A stretch of 32,273 nt of DNA, taken from IMG/VR virus record IMGVR_UViG_3300044997_000618, positions 1 through 32,273 of that record. One strand, given 5' to 3'. The translations under genes and the position numbers were made by a program. The stretch is from a virus. The notes below the pieces were generated by a model that searched no databases, was not told the DNA's origin, and saw only the letters and a program-made list of their open reading frames with translations. Below, piece by piece: positions 22,541 to 29,345 of this stretch (its first letter is position 1; the number at the start of each line of letters is the position of its first letter).

Positions 22541-22885
22541 TTAGTCCAACCGGCTACCGGCGTAAGCACGGAAACCATATTTCTCAAATACTTTGGCGGC
22601 TGCATACGCACCATGTTCTTTGGTATCTACGTTCTGAGCACCGTGCTCACTGGGATTCCAGATTGAGAAACACTTTTTATAGTCCGACCGTTCAACACCA
22701 GCGGCTTTGAGCATCTTGCCCAGGCGGGTGTTGCCTTTGACACCGTAGATGTCGACCCAGGCAAAACCACAGGCAAACTGATCTTGACCGTGGAGTTTTT
22801 CTTGAAAAAACTTATCGGCGGCAATGCGAGCCTCGGACTTGGCTTCTGCTACTATTGCGTTGACTTGATCTTGAGTGTATTCCAT
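22541..22885 (-). CDS. Conserved hypothetical phage protein
   Basis: A 114-residue protein: a helical N-terminus (YTQDQVNAIVAEAKSEARIA) and a conserved-looking core (CGFAWVDIYGVKGNTRLGK; FEKYGFRAYAGSRLD). The core occurs in many phages and some plasmids, but I know no function. ATG 22885 has AAGGAG at good spacing; the open frame continues to 22915. First gene behind the promoter at 22916-22944. Confidence 0.7.
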   Translation of the reverse strand: MEYTQDQVNAIVAEAKSEARIAADKFFQEKLHGQDQFACGFAWVDIYGVKGNTRLGKMLKAAGVERSDYKKCFSIWNPSEHGAQNVDTKEHGAYAAAKVFEKYGFRAYAGSRLD

Positions 22886-22915
22886 GCTAGGCTCCTTTTT
22901 GTTTACTATACCCAT

Positions 22916-22944
22916 ATTGTAGCAAAATGAACATTTCTGGTCAA
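22916..22944 (-). promoter_or_regulatory. Sigma70-like promoter (GGTTGACCAGAAATG family)
   Basis: Minus strand: -35 TTGACC (22939-22944), 17-bp spacer, -10 TACAAT (22916-22921). It shares -35, the first spacer bases, TGCTA(C/T)AATAT and a downstream GTATAGT with the promoter at 21409-21437. Confidence 0.72.
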
Positions 22945-22953
22945 CCAGAGTTT

Positions 22954-23181
22954 TTACGCTTGGTTAGTGCTTGCTAACTTATGTAATGGGCAGATTTTTG
23001 GGCTGTACAGCAGGATTTCTGTGGCCGCTTTGGCTTCACGTTTTTTCTTGGTACTACCTGCTTCTTCAACTTCTGTGGTAGCCCTACGTCCTGCGGTGTA
23101 AGTGATTGGATACTTCTCCAAACCAAGATGTCCTTGCCGGCTGGTGTAGAAGTCATCGTCTGTGTCACGTCCACTCTTCAT
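22954..23181 (-). CDS. Hypothetical protein, possibly part of a frame-disrupted gene
   Basis: A 75-residue frame (MKSGRDTDDDFYTSRQGHL; STKKKREAKAATEILL), Lys-rich in the middle. A second frame is open over almost the same stretch (22974-23174). The frame with acidic N-terminus and lysine-rich middle looks more protein-like. GAAGG lies about ten bases upstream. It overlaps the 28-codon ORF before it, whose acidic style it continues, so one gene split by a frameshift is possible. Confidence 0.45.
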   Translation of the reverse strand: MKSGRDTDDDFYTSRQGHLGLEKYPITYTAGRRATTEVEEAGSTKKKREAKAATEILLYSPKICPLHKLASTNQA

Positions 23182-23251
23182 CCCAGCTCAGGCCTTCGTC
23201 TTCGCGGTCATCGAGACACACAGATTCATACACTTTGATTTTCATACTCAT
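23165..23251 (-). CDS. 28-residue acidic ORF coupled to the upstream gene
   Basis: ATG 23251 overlaps the upstream stop (ATGA) and encodes MSMKIKVYESVCLDDREDEG followed by a short acidic end. The stop is 23165-23167. It may be a tiny protein or the 5' part of the next gene. Start coupling is its main support. Confidence 0.4.
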   Translation of the reverse strand: MSMKIKVYESVCLDDREDEGLSWDEEWT

Positions 23252-23511
23252 GTCCATTTCAAAGTAAAAGCAAAACAATCTCGTTCATTGTCAAAGTAGA
23301 AAATATATCTACCCGGACGCAAGTCAGTGCTCATCTCAACCATTTGCCAGCGCCAATCATGATCTAGCTCATTTTTGCACCATTTCAGCACATTATCAAG
23401 ATAGCCATATGGCTTCAAGATTTCGATGGCATGACTGAAACTTTCTTTAGATCGCCAGTTGATCTGTGTCTCGAATGCGTCGTCTATGAGGTCAGTGTCG
23501 AGTATTACCAC
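23248..23511 (-). CDS. Conserved hypothetical phage protein
   Basis: An 87-residue protein with a conserved-looking core (DDAFETQINWRSKESFSHAI; GRYIFYFDNERDCFAFTLKW). This sequence type is frequent in marine and freshwater T4-like phages. Function unknown. It overlaps the GGCT-like gene upstream by 7 bp. Confidence 0.75.
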   Translation of the reverse strand: MVILDTDLIDDAFETQINWRSKESFSHAIEILKPYGYLDNVLKWCKNELDHDWRWQMVEMSTDLRPGRYIFYFDNERDCFAFTLKWT

Positions 23512-23930
23512 TTTTGATCATTATATGACGGAATAGATATACGGTCAACCGACTGCCACAGTATTTCTTTGTCTAGTTGCCAGTCATCATATCCAGATTC
23601 AATGAGATCTATGTAGCTGGCATAACTGTTACCAAACTTTGGATTGTTCATGATGTAGACCATGAACTCATATCCATCTTTGCACAGAATGCGTTTGCTG
23701 TAGTAGTTGGGATAGCCTTCAAACACATCTAAGCTGAGCTCACAGAGATCAGTAATGCGCCACAATGCTCCTGGAACCACACGACCCGGATTGGGGCGGA
23801 TGGTGGCATGCTTGGCAAAATCCAGTTCCCAACCACGCAGATAGAAACTATGAAAAGGTTCAGCATCAGGACATCTGTAGGCCATGCTGTCCTTGCTGAG
23901 ATTGGCACCGTAGGCAAAATACAAGTTCAT
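23505..23930 (-). CDS. Gamma-glutamylcyclotransferase-like (GGCT/AIG2 fold) protein
   Basis: The 141-residue protein opens MNLYFAYGANLSKDSM, the substrate-binding YFAYGxNL loop of GGCT-like enzymes, and has GALWRIT and a catalytic-type Glu in LDVFEGYPNYY (E71). Family members cyclise gamma-glutamyl groups to 5-oxoproline (glutathione turnover) or act on gamma-glutamylamines. ATG 23930 overlaps the upstream stop (ATGA); the open frame reaches 23942. There is no secretion signal. Phage copies exist, but their substrate is unknown. Confidence 0.82.
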   Translation of the reverse strand: MNLYFAYGANLSKDSMAYRCPDAEPFHSFYLRGWELDFAKHATIRPNPGRVVPGALWRITDLCELSLDVFEGYPNYYSKRILCKDGYEFMVYIMNNPKFGNSYASYIDLIESGYDDWQLDKEILWQSVDRISIPSYNDQKW

Positions 23931-24091
23931 TGAGGCACACAAGCTTGATAGGCTTCTAAATATCGTGTCCAGTAATCCATACCTATTAGATTGGCATAGA
24001 GTTTATACCAGTAAAATACTCCAGACATATAGGCCTGATAGAGTTCCAGGCCCATGACCAACTGTGGGGGTATCGCACCTGTGCAAATCAT
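23927..24091 (-). CDS. Small hypothetical phage protein
   Basis: A Tyr/Met-rich protein of about 54 residues (GAIPPQLVMGLELYQAYMSG; YWYKLYANLIGMDYWTRY), weakly hydrophobic and possibly membrane-associated. Starts at 24091, 24109 and 24115 are all in frame; 24091 has AAGGA at good spacing and touches the upstream stop. The stop overlaps the GGCT-like start. Confidence 0.6.
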   Translation of the reverse strand: MICTGAIPPQLVMGLELYQAYMSGVFYWYKLYANLIGMDYWTRYLEAYQACVPQ

Positions 24092-24092
24092 A

Positions 24093-24287
24093 TTATTTTC
24101 CTTGTTCATTATCAATCCTTGTTATGTCTTTGATGTCGATGCTGTGATTGTATCTCCATCGTTTTTTAACTTCCGCTCCAGCTGCCTCTGCTGAATCGGC
24201 TTCTACTACTTCTCGGCGCACTATCCAATACTGGCCAGGTGGACAACAGTTTCGTTGCTGTTGCCTAAAGGTCACTGACCATTGCAT
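24093..24287 (-). CDS. Small basic hypothetical phage protein
   Basis: A 64-residue protein (PPGQYWIVRREVVEADSAEA; KKRWRYNHSIDIKDITRID) with a beta-hairpin-like N-terminus. No recognised domain. Overlaps the upstream gene by 16 bp and abuts the next. Confidence 0.62.
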   Translation of the reverse strand: MQWSVTFRQQQRNCCPPGQYWIVRREVVEADSAEAAGAEVKKRWRYNHSIDIKDITRIDNEQGK

Positions 24288-24514
24288 AGGTATCGTTTAC
24301 GGATCATGGCTTTGCATTTTTCTACATCACGCTCATAAAAAACATGATTGTCTGTGACGCCAAAGTGATTGCAAAATGCTTGACCAAAACGCTGATCTTT
24401 GATAGCATCAAATATGTAGCCATGGCACCAACGTTCAAAGGATTCTTTGGTGAGTAGCTCTTGTGCTGTTCGACCGTGTTGTGCCAACATGAGCTCTTGT
24501 ACCAAATGTGCCAT
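24272..24514 (-). CDS. Conserved hypothetical phage protein
   Basis: An 80-residue helical protein (AHLVQELMLAQHGRTAQELL; FCNHFGVTDNHVFYERD). The second segment, with a xHFG(V/I)xDN.(V/L)FYxRD pattern, is conserved in related phages. ATG 24514 is preferred to the TTG at 24520. Function unknown. Confidence 0.7.
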   Translation of the reverse strand: MAHLVQELMLAQHGRTAQELLTKESFERWCHGYIFDAIKDQRFGQAFCNHFGVTDNHVFYERDVEKCKAMIRKRYLCNGQ

Positions 24515-24516
24515 GC

Positions 24517-25230
24517 TCAAGATAACAACTCCACATTCCCAAGATTCCAGCTGATGTGGCCACTGGGAAAGTGTCGTTTATAATGCCATAGAGCTTGCAC
24601 CTCCATGGGTTGGCCTTGGTTGAACAAACTGTCAACTAGACTCTTCAACGTATTCTGTGAGTTCACGATCCACACTGTGGCTTCACCTGCAGAGTTGGCA
24701 AACCAGTACTGATAGACTTCCATGTTTTTTCTGCTACACAAAATCCGTCGCAAGGGTGTGATTGTATCACGTCGTGATTCTGCGATGACCGAATCTTTTG
24801 TGAGAGCTTTATTTTTTCCAAACACGTCGGCTAACTCAGTATCCTCGACATAAAAATATGGCAACTTCATGATAATCCCAATCTGATCGCTTATAATAGG
24901 TGCTTCACCTGACACTATATCATACAGTGTAGTTTGATATTCACTCAAAGGTTTGCCCTTCAATGTCTGCATCATGAGCTTGTCGCGATAGTAGCAACGT
25001 GTCTCTGCGGCCATCGCACGATCATGCTCATGAGCTTTCACATCATTGAGACTGACCCAGCGACGCTGTGGAAAGTTCAGCCACACATGATAGCTGGCCC
25101 AGCTCAGTGCAATAGGATCATCTGAAAAGGTTACTTCAGTTGCTGTCTTGCGTTTGCATACAAGATCAACTTCCCATTTAGTTGAGAGTTTGAAATCTAT
25201 CACTTTGTTTGCTGTTACTGTTAGTCCCAT
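24517..25230 (-). CDS. Hypothetical phage protein
   Basis: A 237-residue protein with Trp-rich segments (SWASYHVWLNFPQRRWVSLN; YQYWFANSAGEATVWIVNSQ). Mixed alpha/beta, no signal peptide or membrane segment. I cannot name a family. Its start overlaps the next gene upstream by 10 bp, so the two are coupled. Confidence 0.68.
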   Translation of the reverse strand: MGLTVTANKVIDFKLSTKWEVDLVCKRKTATEVTFSDDPIALSWASYHVWLNFPQRRWVSLNDVKAHEHDRAMAAETRCYYRDKLMMQTLKGKPLSEYQTTLYDIVSGEAPIISDQIGIIMKLPYFYVEDTELADVFGKNKALTKDSVIAESRRDTITPLRRILCSRKNMEVYQYWFANSAGEATVWIVNSQNTLKSLVDSLFNQGQPMEVQALWHYKRHFPSGHISWNLGNVELLS

Positions 25231-25958
25231 AGTCCCTCGTAGTATTTGCCAAACAGTCTAAATCCGTTGCTGATGCGTTTTTGCACAGCTTCCATACCTT
25301 CGCTGTCCCATTGACTGGTGTCGTTAGGGCCTCGTTCCATTTCGTAATACTTGTGCTCGCCTTTGGCAATTTCGTTGCCATCTTTATCCACCGGCACCCA
25401 TAACATGTCAATCTTGCCGGAATGAAACTCGGTCTGCCAGTCGTCTTGGTTCTTTTTCTCAAACGCAAAGATCATTTCGTCCATGACCCAGTCCCAACGC
25501 AGAAAGTGATTGCCATCTGTGTCGTATTCGTTTTCCTTGGGCGGTGCGGCAGTGCTACGCAGGTGTTCTGGCACATCCTCATCATCGACCAAGGGTGCGC
25601 CATGCTTGTCCCGCTTGAGTTGTCGTAGCATGGGCAACACGATTGAAGCCAGAGTATGATCCATTGACCAAGTATCCCATCGATCAATCTTGACATACTC
25701 CACACGGGGATGTACACGATCCAGTACCCACTGAATAGCTTGACTAACAGGGGTCAGTCGATGGCTCCAGCGTTCGACCCATTCAGGATGTTTCACGCAC
25801 AGACTTTTTTCACCGCGAGTGATTCGAGCTGAATCTTCAAGACTTTGTTCTAAAGTCCAGCGACTGCACTTAGACCACTCAGTCCAAAAGAATAGGTAGT
25901 CCAACATGGTGTATGGTGAGATCCAGTGATTGCAATACTTTGAAATATAAACTTTCAT
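25221..25958 (-). CDS. Conserved phage protein (VKIDRWDTWSMDHTLA type)
   Basis: A 245-residue protein. The central block (VKIDRWDTWSMDHTLASIVL, then APLVDDEDVPEHLRS and RWDWVMDEMIFAFE) is a well-conserved sequence in T4-like and other environmental phages and some bacterial contigs; no function is established that I know. Conserved Asp/His/Glu residues suggest a metal- or nucleotide-binding site, but that is a guess. Its start is embedded in the FGVEE/SD module at 25956-25975. Confidence 0.78.
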   Translation of the reverse strand: MKVYISKYCNHWISPYTMLDYLFFWTEWSKCSRWTLEQSLEDSARITRGEKSLCVKHPEWVERWSHRLTPVSQAIQWVLDRVHPRVEYVKIDRWDTWSMDHTLASIVLPMLRQLKRDKHGAPLVDDEDVPEHLRSTAAPPKENEYDTDGNHFLRWDWVMDEMIFAFEKKNQDDWQTEFHSGKIDMLWVPVDKDGNEIAKGEHKYYEMERGPNDTSQWDSEGMEAVQKRISNGFRLFGKYYEGLWD

Positions 25959-26191
25959 TCTTCAACTCCGAAATGTTGTTTAATCTTGTTAGTTTTTTCT
26001 TTATAATCTAAATATGCCAGATCGCTTGTATTACACTTTTCAGTCCAAAATGGTTGGCAACATTTCCGAACAATCAACTCGGCAAACTTTTTGTTATATT
26101 CTTTCAACCAAATAGCATCAGGACCGTAAGCATATGTTGACCATGCGGTCAACACGGCCTGTTTGGCATATTCTCTAATTCGTTCGTTCAT
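25955..26191 (-). CDS. FGVEE-tailed small phage protein, copy A
   Basis: A 78-residue helical protein (NERIREYAKQAVLTAWSTYA; KKFAELIVRKCCQPF) ending IKQHFGVEE. The E(K/E)F(A/V)(E/K)LIV..C and HFGVEE motifs are shared with copy B at 29098. ATG 26191 is preferred over the GTG at 26197 and overlaps the preceding stop (TAATG). Function unknown; the tail doubles as the next gene's ribosome site. Confidence 0.7.
   Translation of the reverse strand: MNERIREYAKQAVLTAWSTYAYGPDAIWLKEYNKKFAELIVRKCCQPFWTEKCNTSDLAYLDYKEKTNKIKQHFGVEE
25956..25975 (-). repeat. FGVEE/Shine-Dalgarno module, copy 1
   Basis: Minus strand CATTTCGGAGTTGAAGAATG. It encodes the HFGVEE tail, contains GGAG as ribosome site for the next gene, and its last ATG is that gene's start (25958), overlapping the TGA stop. 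Confidence 0.7.
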
Positions 26192-26388
26192 TACCACATT
26201 TCTATATCGGTTATGTCAGATTCAAAACTGCGTTCTATCTGACGTTTGTTAAACAAAGCATGATGACTGGCACCAATACCAGATGTATTGGTTTCACGAA
26301 TGGTCACACTTTCAATGCCATCATCCAGTGCTAAATGTGTCATTATACGTTCTAGCTGTTTTCTTGTCAATGTCATTGTTGCGGCCAT
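26191..26388 (-). CDS. Small hypothetical phage protein
   Basis: A 65-residue protein (MTLTRKQLERIMTHLALDDG; TSGIGASHHALFNKRQ). ATG 26388 follows GGGGAG and overlaps the upstream stop (TAATG); the longer frame to 26412 runs inside the neighbour. No recognised domain. Confidence 0.66.
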   Translation of the reverse strand: MAATMTLTRKQLERIMTHLALDDGIESVTIRETNTSGIGASHHALFNKRQIERSFESDITDIEMW

Positions 26389-26591
26389 TACCAATCTCCC
26401 CGATCGATCCAAACTCTTATGATCAAACCTAGGAAGCCGCAGGCATAGGTACGCTCTGCGGCTCCAAACTCTGAGGTAGTTTCGTTCCTAGCCCAGGGCA
26501 GTACCTTCCACCAAAGCGGATTCAGCGATATGATTGCACTGATGCCGCTGTATCTGAGATACTGTCCAAATCTATGTATTTTGCCTGCCAC
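26388..26591 (-). CDS. Small hypothetical phage protein, GTG start
   Basis: A 67-residue protein; its second half (LPWARNETTSEFGAAERTYA then CGFLGLIIRVWIDRG) carries a short hydrophobic segment. The only standard start is GTG 26591, which overlaps the phosphoesterase gene by 70 bp; a non-standard later start is possible. Similar short aromatic proteins occur in related phages. Confidence 0.58.
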   Translation of the reverse strand: MAGKIHRFGQYLRYSGISAIISLNPLWWKVLPWARNETTSEFGAAERTYACGFLGLIIRVWIDRGDW

Positions 26592-27409
26592 TGATCTGCC
26601 TTTGCTTCATGTCCAATATAACCACGTGGATTGCATACCACGCGAGTTGGGCCAATCATATAATCAAAATCCTCGTGGGTGTGTCCGTGCGTCCACAATA
26701 CGATTTCAGAGTTGTCTATGATCATGTCATCCAGTGCTGTAGTGTAGCAACCATTCATCAGGACATCATGTACATATCTAGGATGTGTACTTGCCCGGCT
26801 GGGAGCATGGTGTCCCACCACCACAACACGGCGGCTATGGTCGCCCTGTGCTCGACGATTGGCCAGCACAGTTTTGATATAATCACGCATCTTGTAATGA
26901 TCCATCAAGGTAGCTTGCGGAATCAACTTCCAGATACCGTGAGCATGCCCCGACTCTGTGTTTTTCACCAGGCGATAGTCATTCATACCCCTAGAAGCGT
27001 GTTGCATGGTTTGAAGATCGCCTCCGTTGAAATCTGTCCACAAGGTACCGCCAATGAACAGCCAACCATCAATGTCTTTGACTTCTTTTTCCAAGAGATA
27101 CACATTGTGACACTGCATGTCTGCCAGCATGTTTTTCAAGATGCTGTAGGTCTTGGCAAAGTCACCATGATAATGCTCGTGGTTGCCCATGACAAAGACC
27201 ACATGAGGGAATGCCTGGCTCACACGCTGGAAGAAATCTCGTATGCGTTGACTACCAGCACCTTCCATGAAGTTGTTGGGATCTGGACGACCAATGTCAC
27301 GGGCCACACAGATGTCTCCTGACAAGATTAGGACGTCAGCACTGTCGGTGTTTGGAAGATCAAGATCTCCAAACTCGAGATGGATATCACTAGCTATTGC
27401 TACTTTCAT
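26522..27409 (-). CDS. Calcineurin-like metallophosphoesterase
   Basis: The 295-residue product has all five metal motifs of the family: SDIHLE (D8, H10), SGDI (D32), GNHEHY (N76, H77), VGHHAPS (199-204) and HGHTH (241-245). Such enzymes hydrolyse phosphodiesters or phosphomonoesters with two metals; candidate substrates include nucleic acid ends, cyclic nucleotides or dinucleoside polyphosphates, which sequence alone cannot choose. No signal peptide. Its start overlaps the membrane-anchored gene upstream by 20 bp. The large plus-strand ORF opposite it is a shadow. Confidence 0.92.
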   Translation of the reverse strand: MKVAIASDIHLEFGDLDLPNTDSADVLILSGDICVARDIGRPDPNNFMEGAGSQRIRDFFQRVSQAFPHVVFVMGNHEHYHGDFAKTYSILKNMLADMQCHNVYLLEKEVKDIDGWLFIGGTLWTDFNGGDLQTMQHASRGMNDYRLVKNTESGHAHGIWKLIPQATLMDHYKMRDYIKTVLANRRAQGDHSRRVVVVGHHAPSRASTHPRYVHDVLMNGCYTTALDDMIIDNSEIVLWTHGHTHEDFDYMIGPTRVVCNPRGYIGHEAKADQWQAKYIDLDSISDTAASVQSYR

Positions 27410-27743
27410 TCAACTGTGTCCTTAGTGTTTCTAATACTGCATTATCACCAGCTACTACACTGACTTTTCTATTGGCCCAGCGTGAACGAATGTGTTTGCA
27501 CAGTTCTTTGAGATCACTGCCCTGTGCCATGAACTCATTGGTATCATTGTTGTACATAAAAAATATCTCATTGTGTTGTTCTACACGACAAGGAATACTT
27601 TCTTCTTTGGCTTGCTCCAGCGCCTGTTCCAAGTCGCCTTCGATTCTAGCGATCAATCTGGCCATGACGATTTTGATCCCAATGTAAAACAACCAAGCAC
27701 CAATGGCGATACCTAACACAATGCCCAATACAATATCACTCAT
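27390..27743 (-). CDS. Membrane-anchored hypothetical protein
   Basis: A 117-residue protein with an N-terminal membrane segment (SDIVLGIVLGIAIGAWLFYI, residues 2-21), a charged helical linker (ARIEGDLEQALEQAKEE) and a small cytoplasmic domain. ATG 27743 has GGAG six bases away. It precedes the phosphoesterase and overlaps it, so it might bring that enzyme near the membrane; inference from gene order only. Confidence 0.68.
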   Translation of the reverse strand: MSDIVLGIVLGIAIGAWLFYIGIKIVMARLIARIEGDLEQALEQAKEESIPCRVEQHNEIFFMYNNDTNEFMAQGSDLKELCKHIRSRWANRKVSVVAGDNAVLETLRTQLNESSNS

Positions 27744-27761
27744 CATTGTCTCCATCTTTGA

Positions 27762-28226
27762 TCAGTCCTTGCCTTTCAGTAGTTGACGCAGTTTAAAATA
27801 TTCTTCGTGCTGAATCCAACTATTGTTGAACCAAAAACCCCAGTCTTGTTGCTGTGGTCCAGGCATGAACAAGGTCCAGGCAGTCACACCCGGTTTGAGT
27901 TCAATGCGGTGATAACTGTTGGTACCGCAACGACGAAAGTGTCCGGGCCCACGCCAATGACGAACCTCGCAAGTCTTTCGGCCTTGAGCATCAAACTGCG
28001 GTATCCACTCATAGTAGCCTCCAGCAAGAATGAAAGTGCAATACGACCATGGGTGATCATGTACATCGTCGGGATCTCCTTTTAGAAACTTGTGCAGGAA
28101 AACATTGAAGGGAAACCGTTGCCTGTCTTTAAGGAACAAGTAGTACCGCTCCAAGTAAGGTTCGTTGTTTTGGCGATCCATGATAACATTGTAACGTCCC
28201 AGTCTTTGCATGAGTTTTTTAAACAT
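27762..28226 (-). CDS. Cupin-fold protein
   Basis: A 154-residue protein with a cupin metal motif: DVHDHPWSYCTFILAGGYYE (two His and a downstream Glu) and a second block RRCGTNSYHRIELKPG with a further His, then GFWF. Phage and bacterial homologues of this type are uncharacterised; metal-dependent dioxygenase or isomerase activity is possible but unproved. ATG 28226 lies only six bases after a -10 box and lacks a Shine-Dalgarno, so it may be translated from a leaderless mRNA; ATG 28211 and 28181 are alternatives. Confidence 0.78.
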   Translation of the reverse strand: MFKKLMQRLGRYNVIMDRQNNEPYLERYYLFLKDRQRFPFNVFLHKFLKGDPDDVHDHPWSYCTFILAGGYYEWIPQFDAQGRKTCEVRHWRGPGHFRRCGTNSYHRIELKPGVTAWTLFMPGPQQQDWGFWFNNSWIQHEEYFKLRQLLKGKD

Positions 28227-28232
28227 ACAAGT

Positions 28233-28262
28233 ATTTTACAAGGAAATGTCTTTTCTGGTCAA
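28233..28262 (-). promoter_or_regulatory. Sigma70-like promoter placing its start at the cupin ATG
   Basis: Minus strand: -35 TTGACC (28257-28262), 18-bp spacer, -10 TAAAAT (28233-28238). Transcription would begin at or next to ATG 28226. The GGTTGACCAGAAA stretch is the same as at two other promoters. Confidence 0.62.
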
Positions 28263-28265
28263 CCA

Positions 28266-28292
28266 AAGAAAAAGGCTACAGAAGTAGCCTTT
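28266..28292 (-). terminator. Intrinsic terminator after HTH gene
   Basis: A 9-bp stem (AAAGGCTAC / GTAGCCTTT) with a 4-nt loop and a following TTTCTTT on the minus strand. It lies directly upstream of the cupin promoter, insulating the two units. Confidence 0.78.
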
Positions 28293-28332
28293 TCAAAGAG
28301 ATGGTCGAGTTGATACGACCAGCGACTCTATA

Positions 28333-28605
28333 TTAGACCAAGCCCATGGCAATAGCTTTGTAGCCGGCGGCTACAATCTTGCGAGAAGGTTTGCCAAGCA
28401 CATACTCAGTGACCTTGACACCGTTGCCAGCCACACGCTTGTTTGCATAAACAGCGAAACCAGCTTGACGGATACGGCTAACTTCGGCACTGATGTTCTT
28501 GATGCCAAAACGCCAAAACGCTTGAGCAGGAGTCACAACGTCGCCAGAATGGAGAGCGTTGAATAGTTTGTAAGTCTTAGTGTCTTCGTTGAATCGAGTA
28601 ATCAT
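28333..28605 (-). CDS. Phage winged-helix/HTH protein
   Basis: A 90-residue protein with a helix-turn-helix-like region (NALHSGDVVTPAQAFWRFGI, then NISAEVSRIRQAGFAVYANK) followed by a wing-like hairpin, and a basic C-terminus. This fold is common in small T4-like phage proteins that may bind DNA. It is a single-gene unit with its own promoter and terminator, so it is probably well expressed early. Target unknown. Confidence 0.78.
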   Translation of the reverse strand: MITRFNEDTKTYKLFNALHSGDVVTPAQAFWRFGIKNISAEVSRIRQAGFAVYANKRVAGNGVKVTEYVLGKPSRKIVAAGYKAIAMGLV

Positions 28606-28662
28606 AGTTTAGATTTCCTTAAAGTAAATCGCCGATCAATATAATTGCTTCAGCTTAGAACT

Positions 28663-28691
28663 AGTATAGCAAACCCCGCTGGCAAGGTCTA
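28663..28691 (-). promoter_or_regulatory. Sigma70-like promoter for HTH gene
   Basis: Minus strand: -35 TAGACC (28686-28691), 17-bp spacer, -10 TATACT (28663-28668), about 58 bp before the start, leaving a longer leader than other promoters here. Confidence 0.5.
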
Positions 28692-28714
28692 CTATTTTGG
28701 CAATCTACTTTGCC

Positions 28715-29101
28715 TTATGCTACAGTTTTGGCAATCTCGTCCACGTGCCGGCACCGACCACGGAATCCATAACCAGGGCAGGTACAAGACCAATGCCCGG
28801 CACTGAGATTGACAACGTATTGGTTGCCTTTTGATCCGGCCACTGTCCAGACTTGACCTTGAGGCTTTTGTGGTTCCTCTTTGGACACAACCAATTTGAG
28901 ATTGAACTTCCAAGGATTCTGTTTGATTTCAACGAACTTGCGACCACGGCGGTCCAAGCGGAGAGGATTGCGGAAGTATTCTGGCGGACCCTCTCCCCAT
29001 TTAGAATATCCATAGGCCTTGTCACCATCCATGAGATACACATGGTTTGGTTGCCGGTATTCAACACCAGACCAAACTTTAGTCTCTTGCATGATTTTCA
29101 T
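28715..29101 (-). CDS. SWIM-type zinc-finger protein
   Basis: A 128-residue protein. The C-terminus has WSCTCPGYGFRGRCRHVDEI, a C-x-C-x8-C-x-H SWIM zinc motif, preceded by strands (VWTVAGSKGNQYVVNLSAG). SWIM fingers mediate DNA or protein contacts. The N-terminal 70 residues (YRQPNHVYLMDGDKAYGYSK) are beta-rich and unassigned. Its ATG lies inside the FGVEE/SD module, giving GGAG seven bases upstream. Confidence 0.78.
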   Translation of the reverse strand: MKIMQETKVWSGVEYRQPNHVYLMDGDKAYGYSKWGEGPPEYFRNPLRLDRRGRKFVEIKQNPWKFNLKLVVSKEEPQKPQGQVWTVAGSKGNQYVVNLSAGHWSCTCPGYGFRGRCRHVDEIAKTVA

Positions 29102-29304
29102 TCTTCAACTCCAAAATAGTGTTTCATTCGATCCGACGGACGAGTTTGCAAATGTTCATCGGCAAACTCATCAGCTATATTTGCACATTCTTGCACAATT
29201 AGTTTAACAAACTCTTCTACGGCATATTCCCAATTGTATATGTCTTTTGTGCGATGCATTATCAAGCCTGAGTTTTGAATACATTGCTTGATTTGTTGAT
29301 TCAT
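29098..29304 (-). CDS. FGVEE-tailed small phage protein, copy B
   Basis: A 68-residue helical protein (MNQQIKQCIQNSGLIM; VEEFVKLIVQECANIADEFA) ending MKHYFGVEE. It shares the EEFVKLIV.EC core and the tail with copy A at 25955 and is a diverged paralogue. The tail contains the ribosome site and start of the SWIM gene. Function unknown. Confidence 0.7.
   Translation of the reverse strand: MNQQIKQCIQNSGLIMHRTKDIYNWEYAVEEFVKLIVQECANIADEFADEHLQTRPSDRMKHYFGVEE
29099..29118 (-). repeat. FGVEE/Shine-Dalgarno module, copy 2
   Basis: Minus strand CTATTTTGGAGTTGAAGAATG-like copy with one or two changes from copy 1. It encodes YFGVEE and supplies GGAG plus the overlapping ATG of the SWIM gene. Confidence 0.65.
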
Positions 29305-29345
29305 AATTTATATCAAGAATAGGTTCCGCTGGTGGTAGGGCTTTA

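Noticed and set aside
26609-27322. 237-codon plus-strand ORF
   Set aside because: Antisense shadow of the metallophosphoesterase, whose five metal motifs prove the minus strand is coding.
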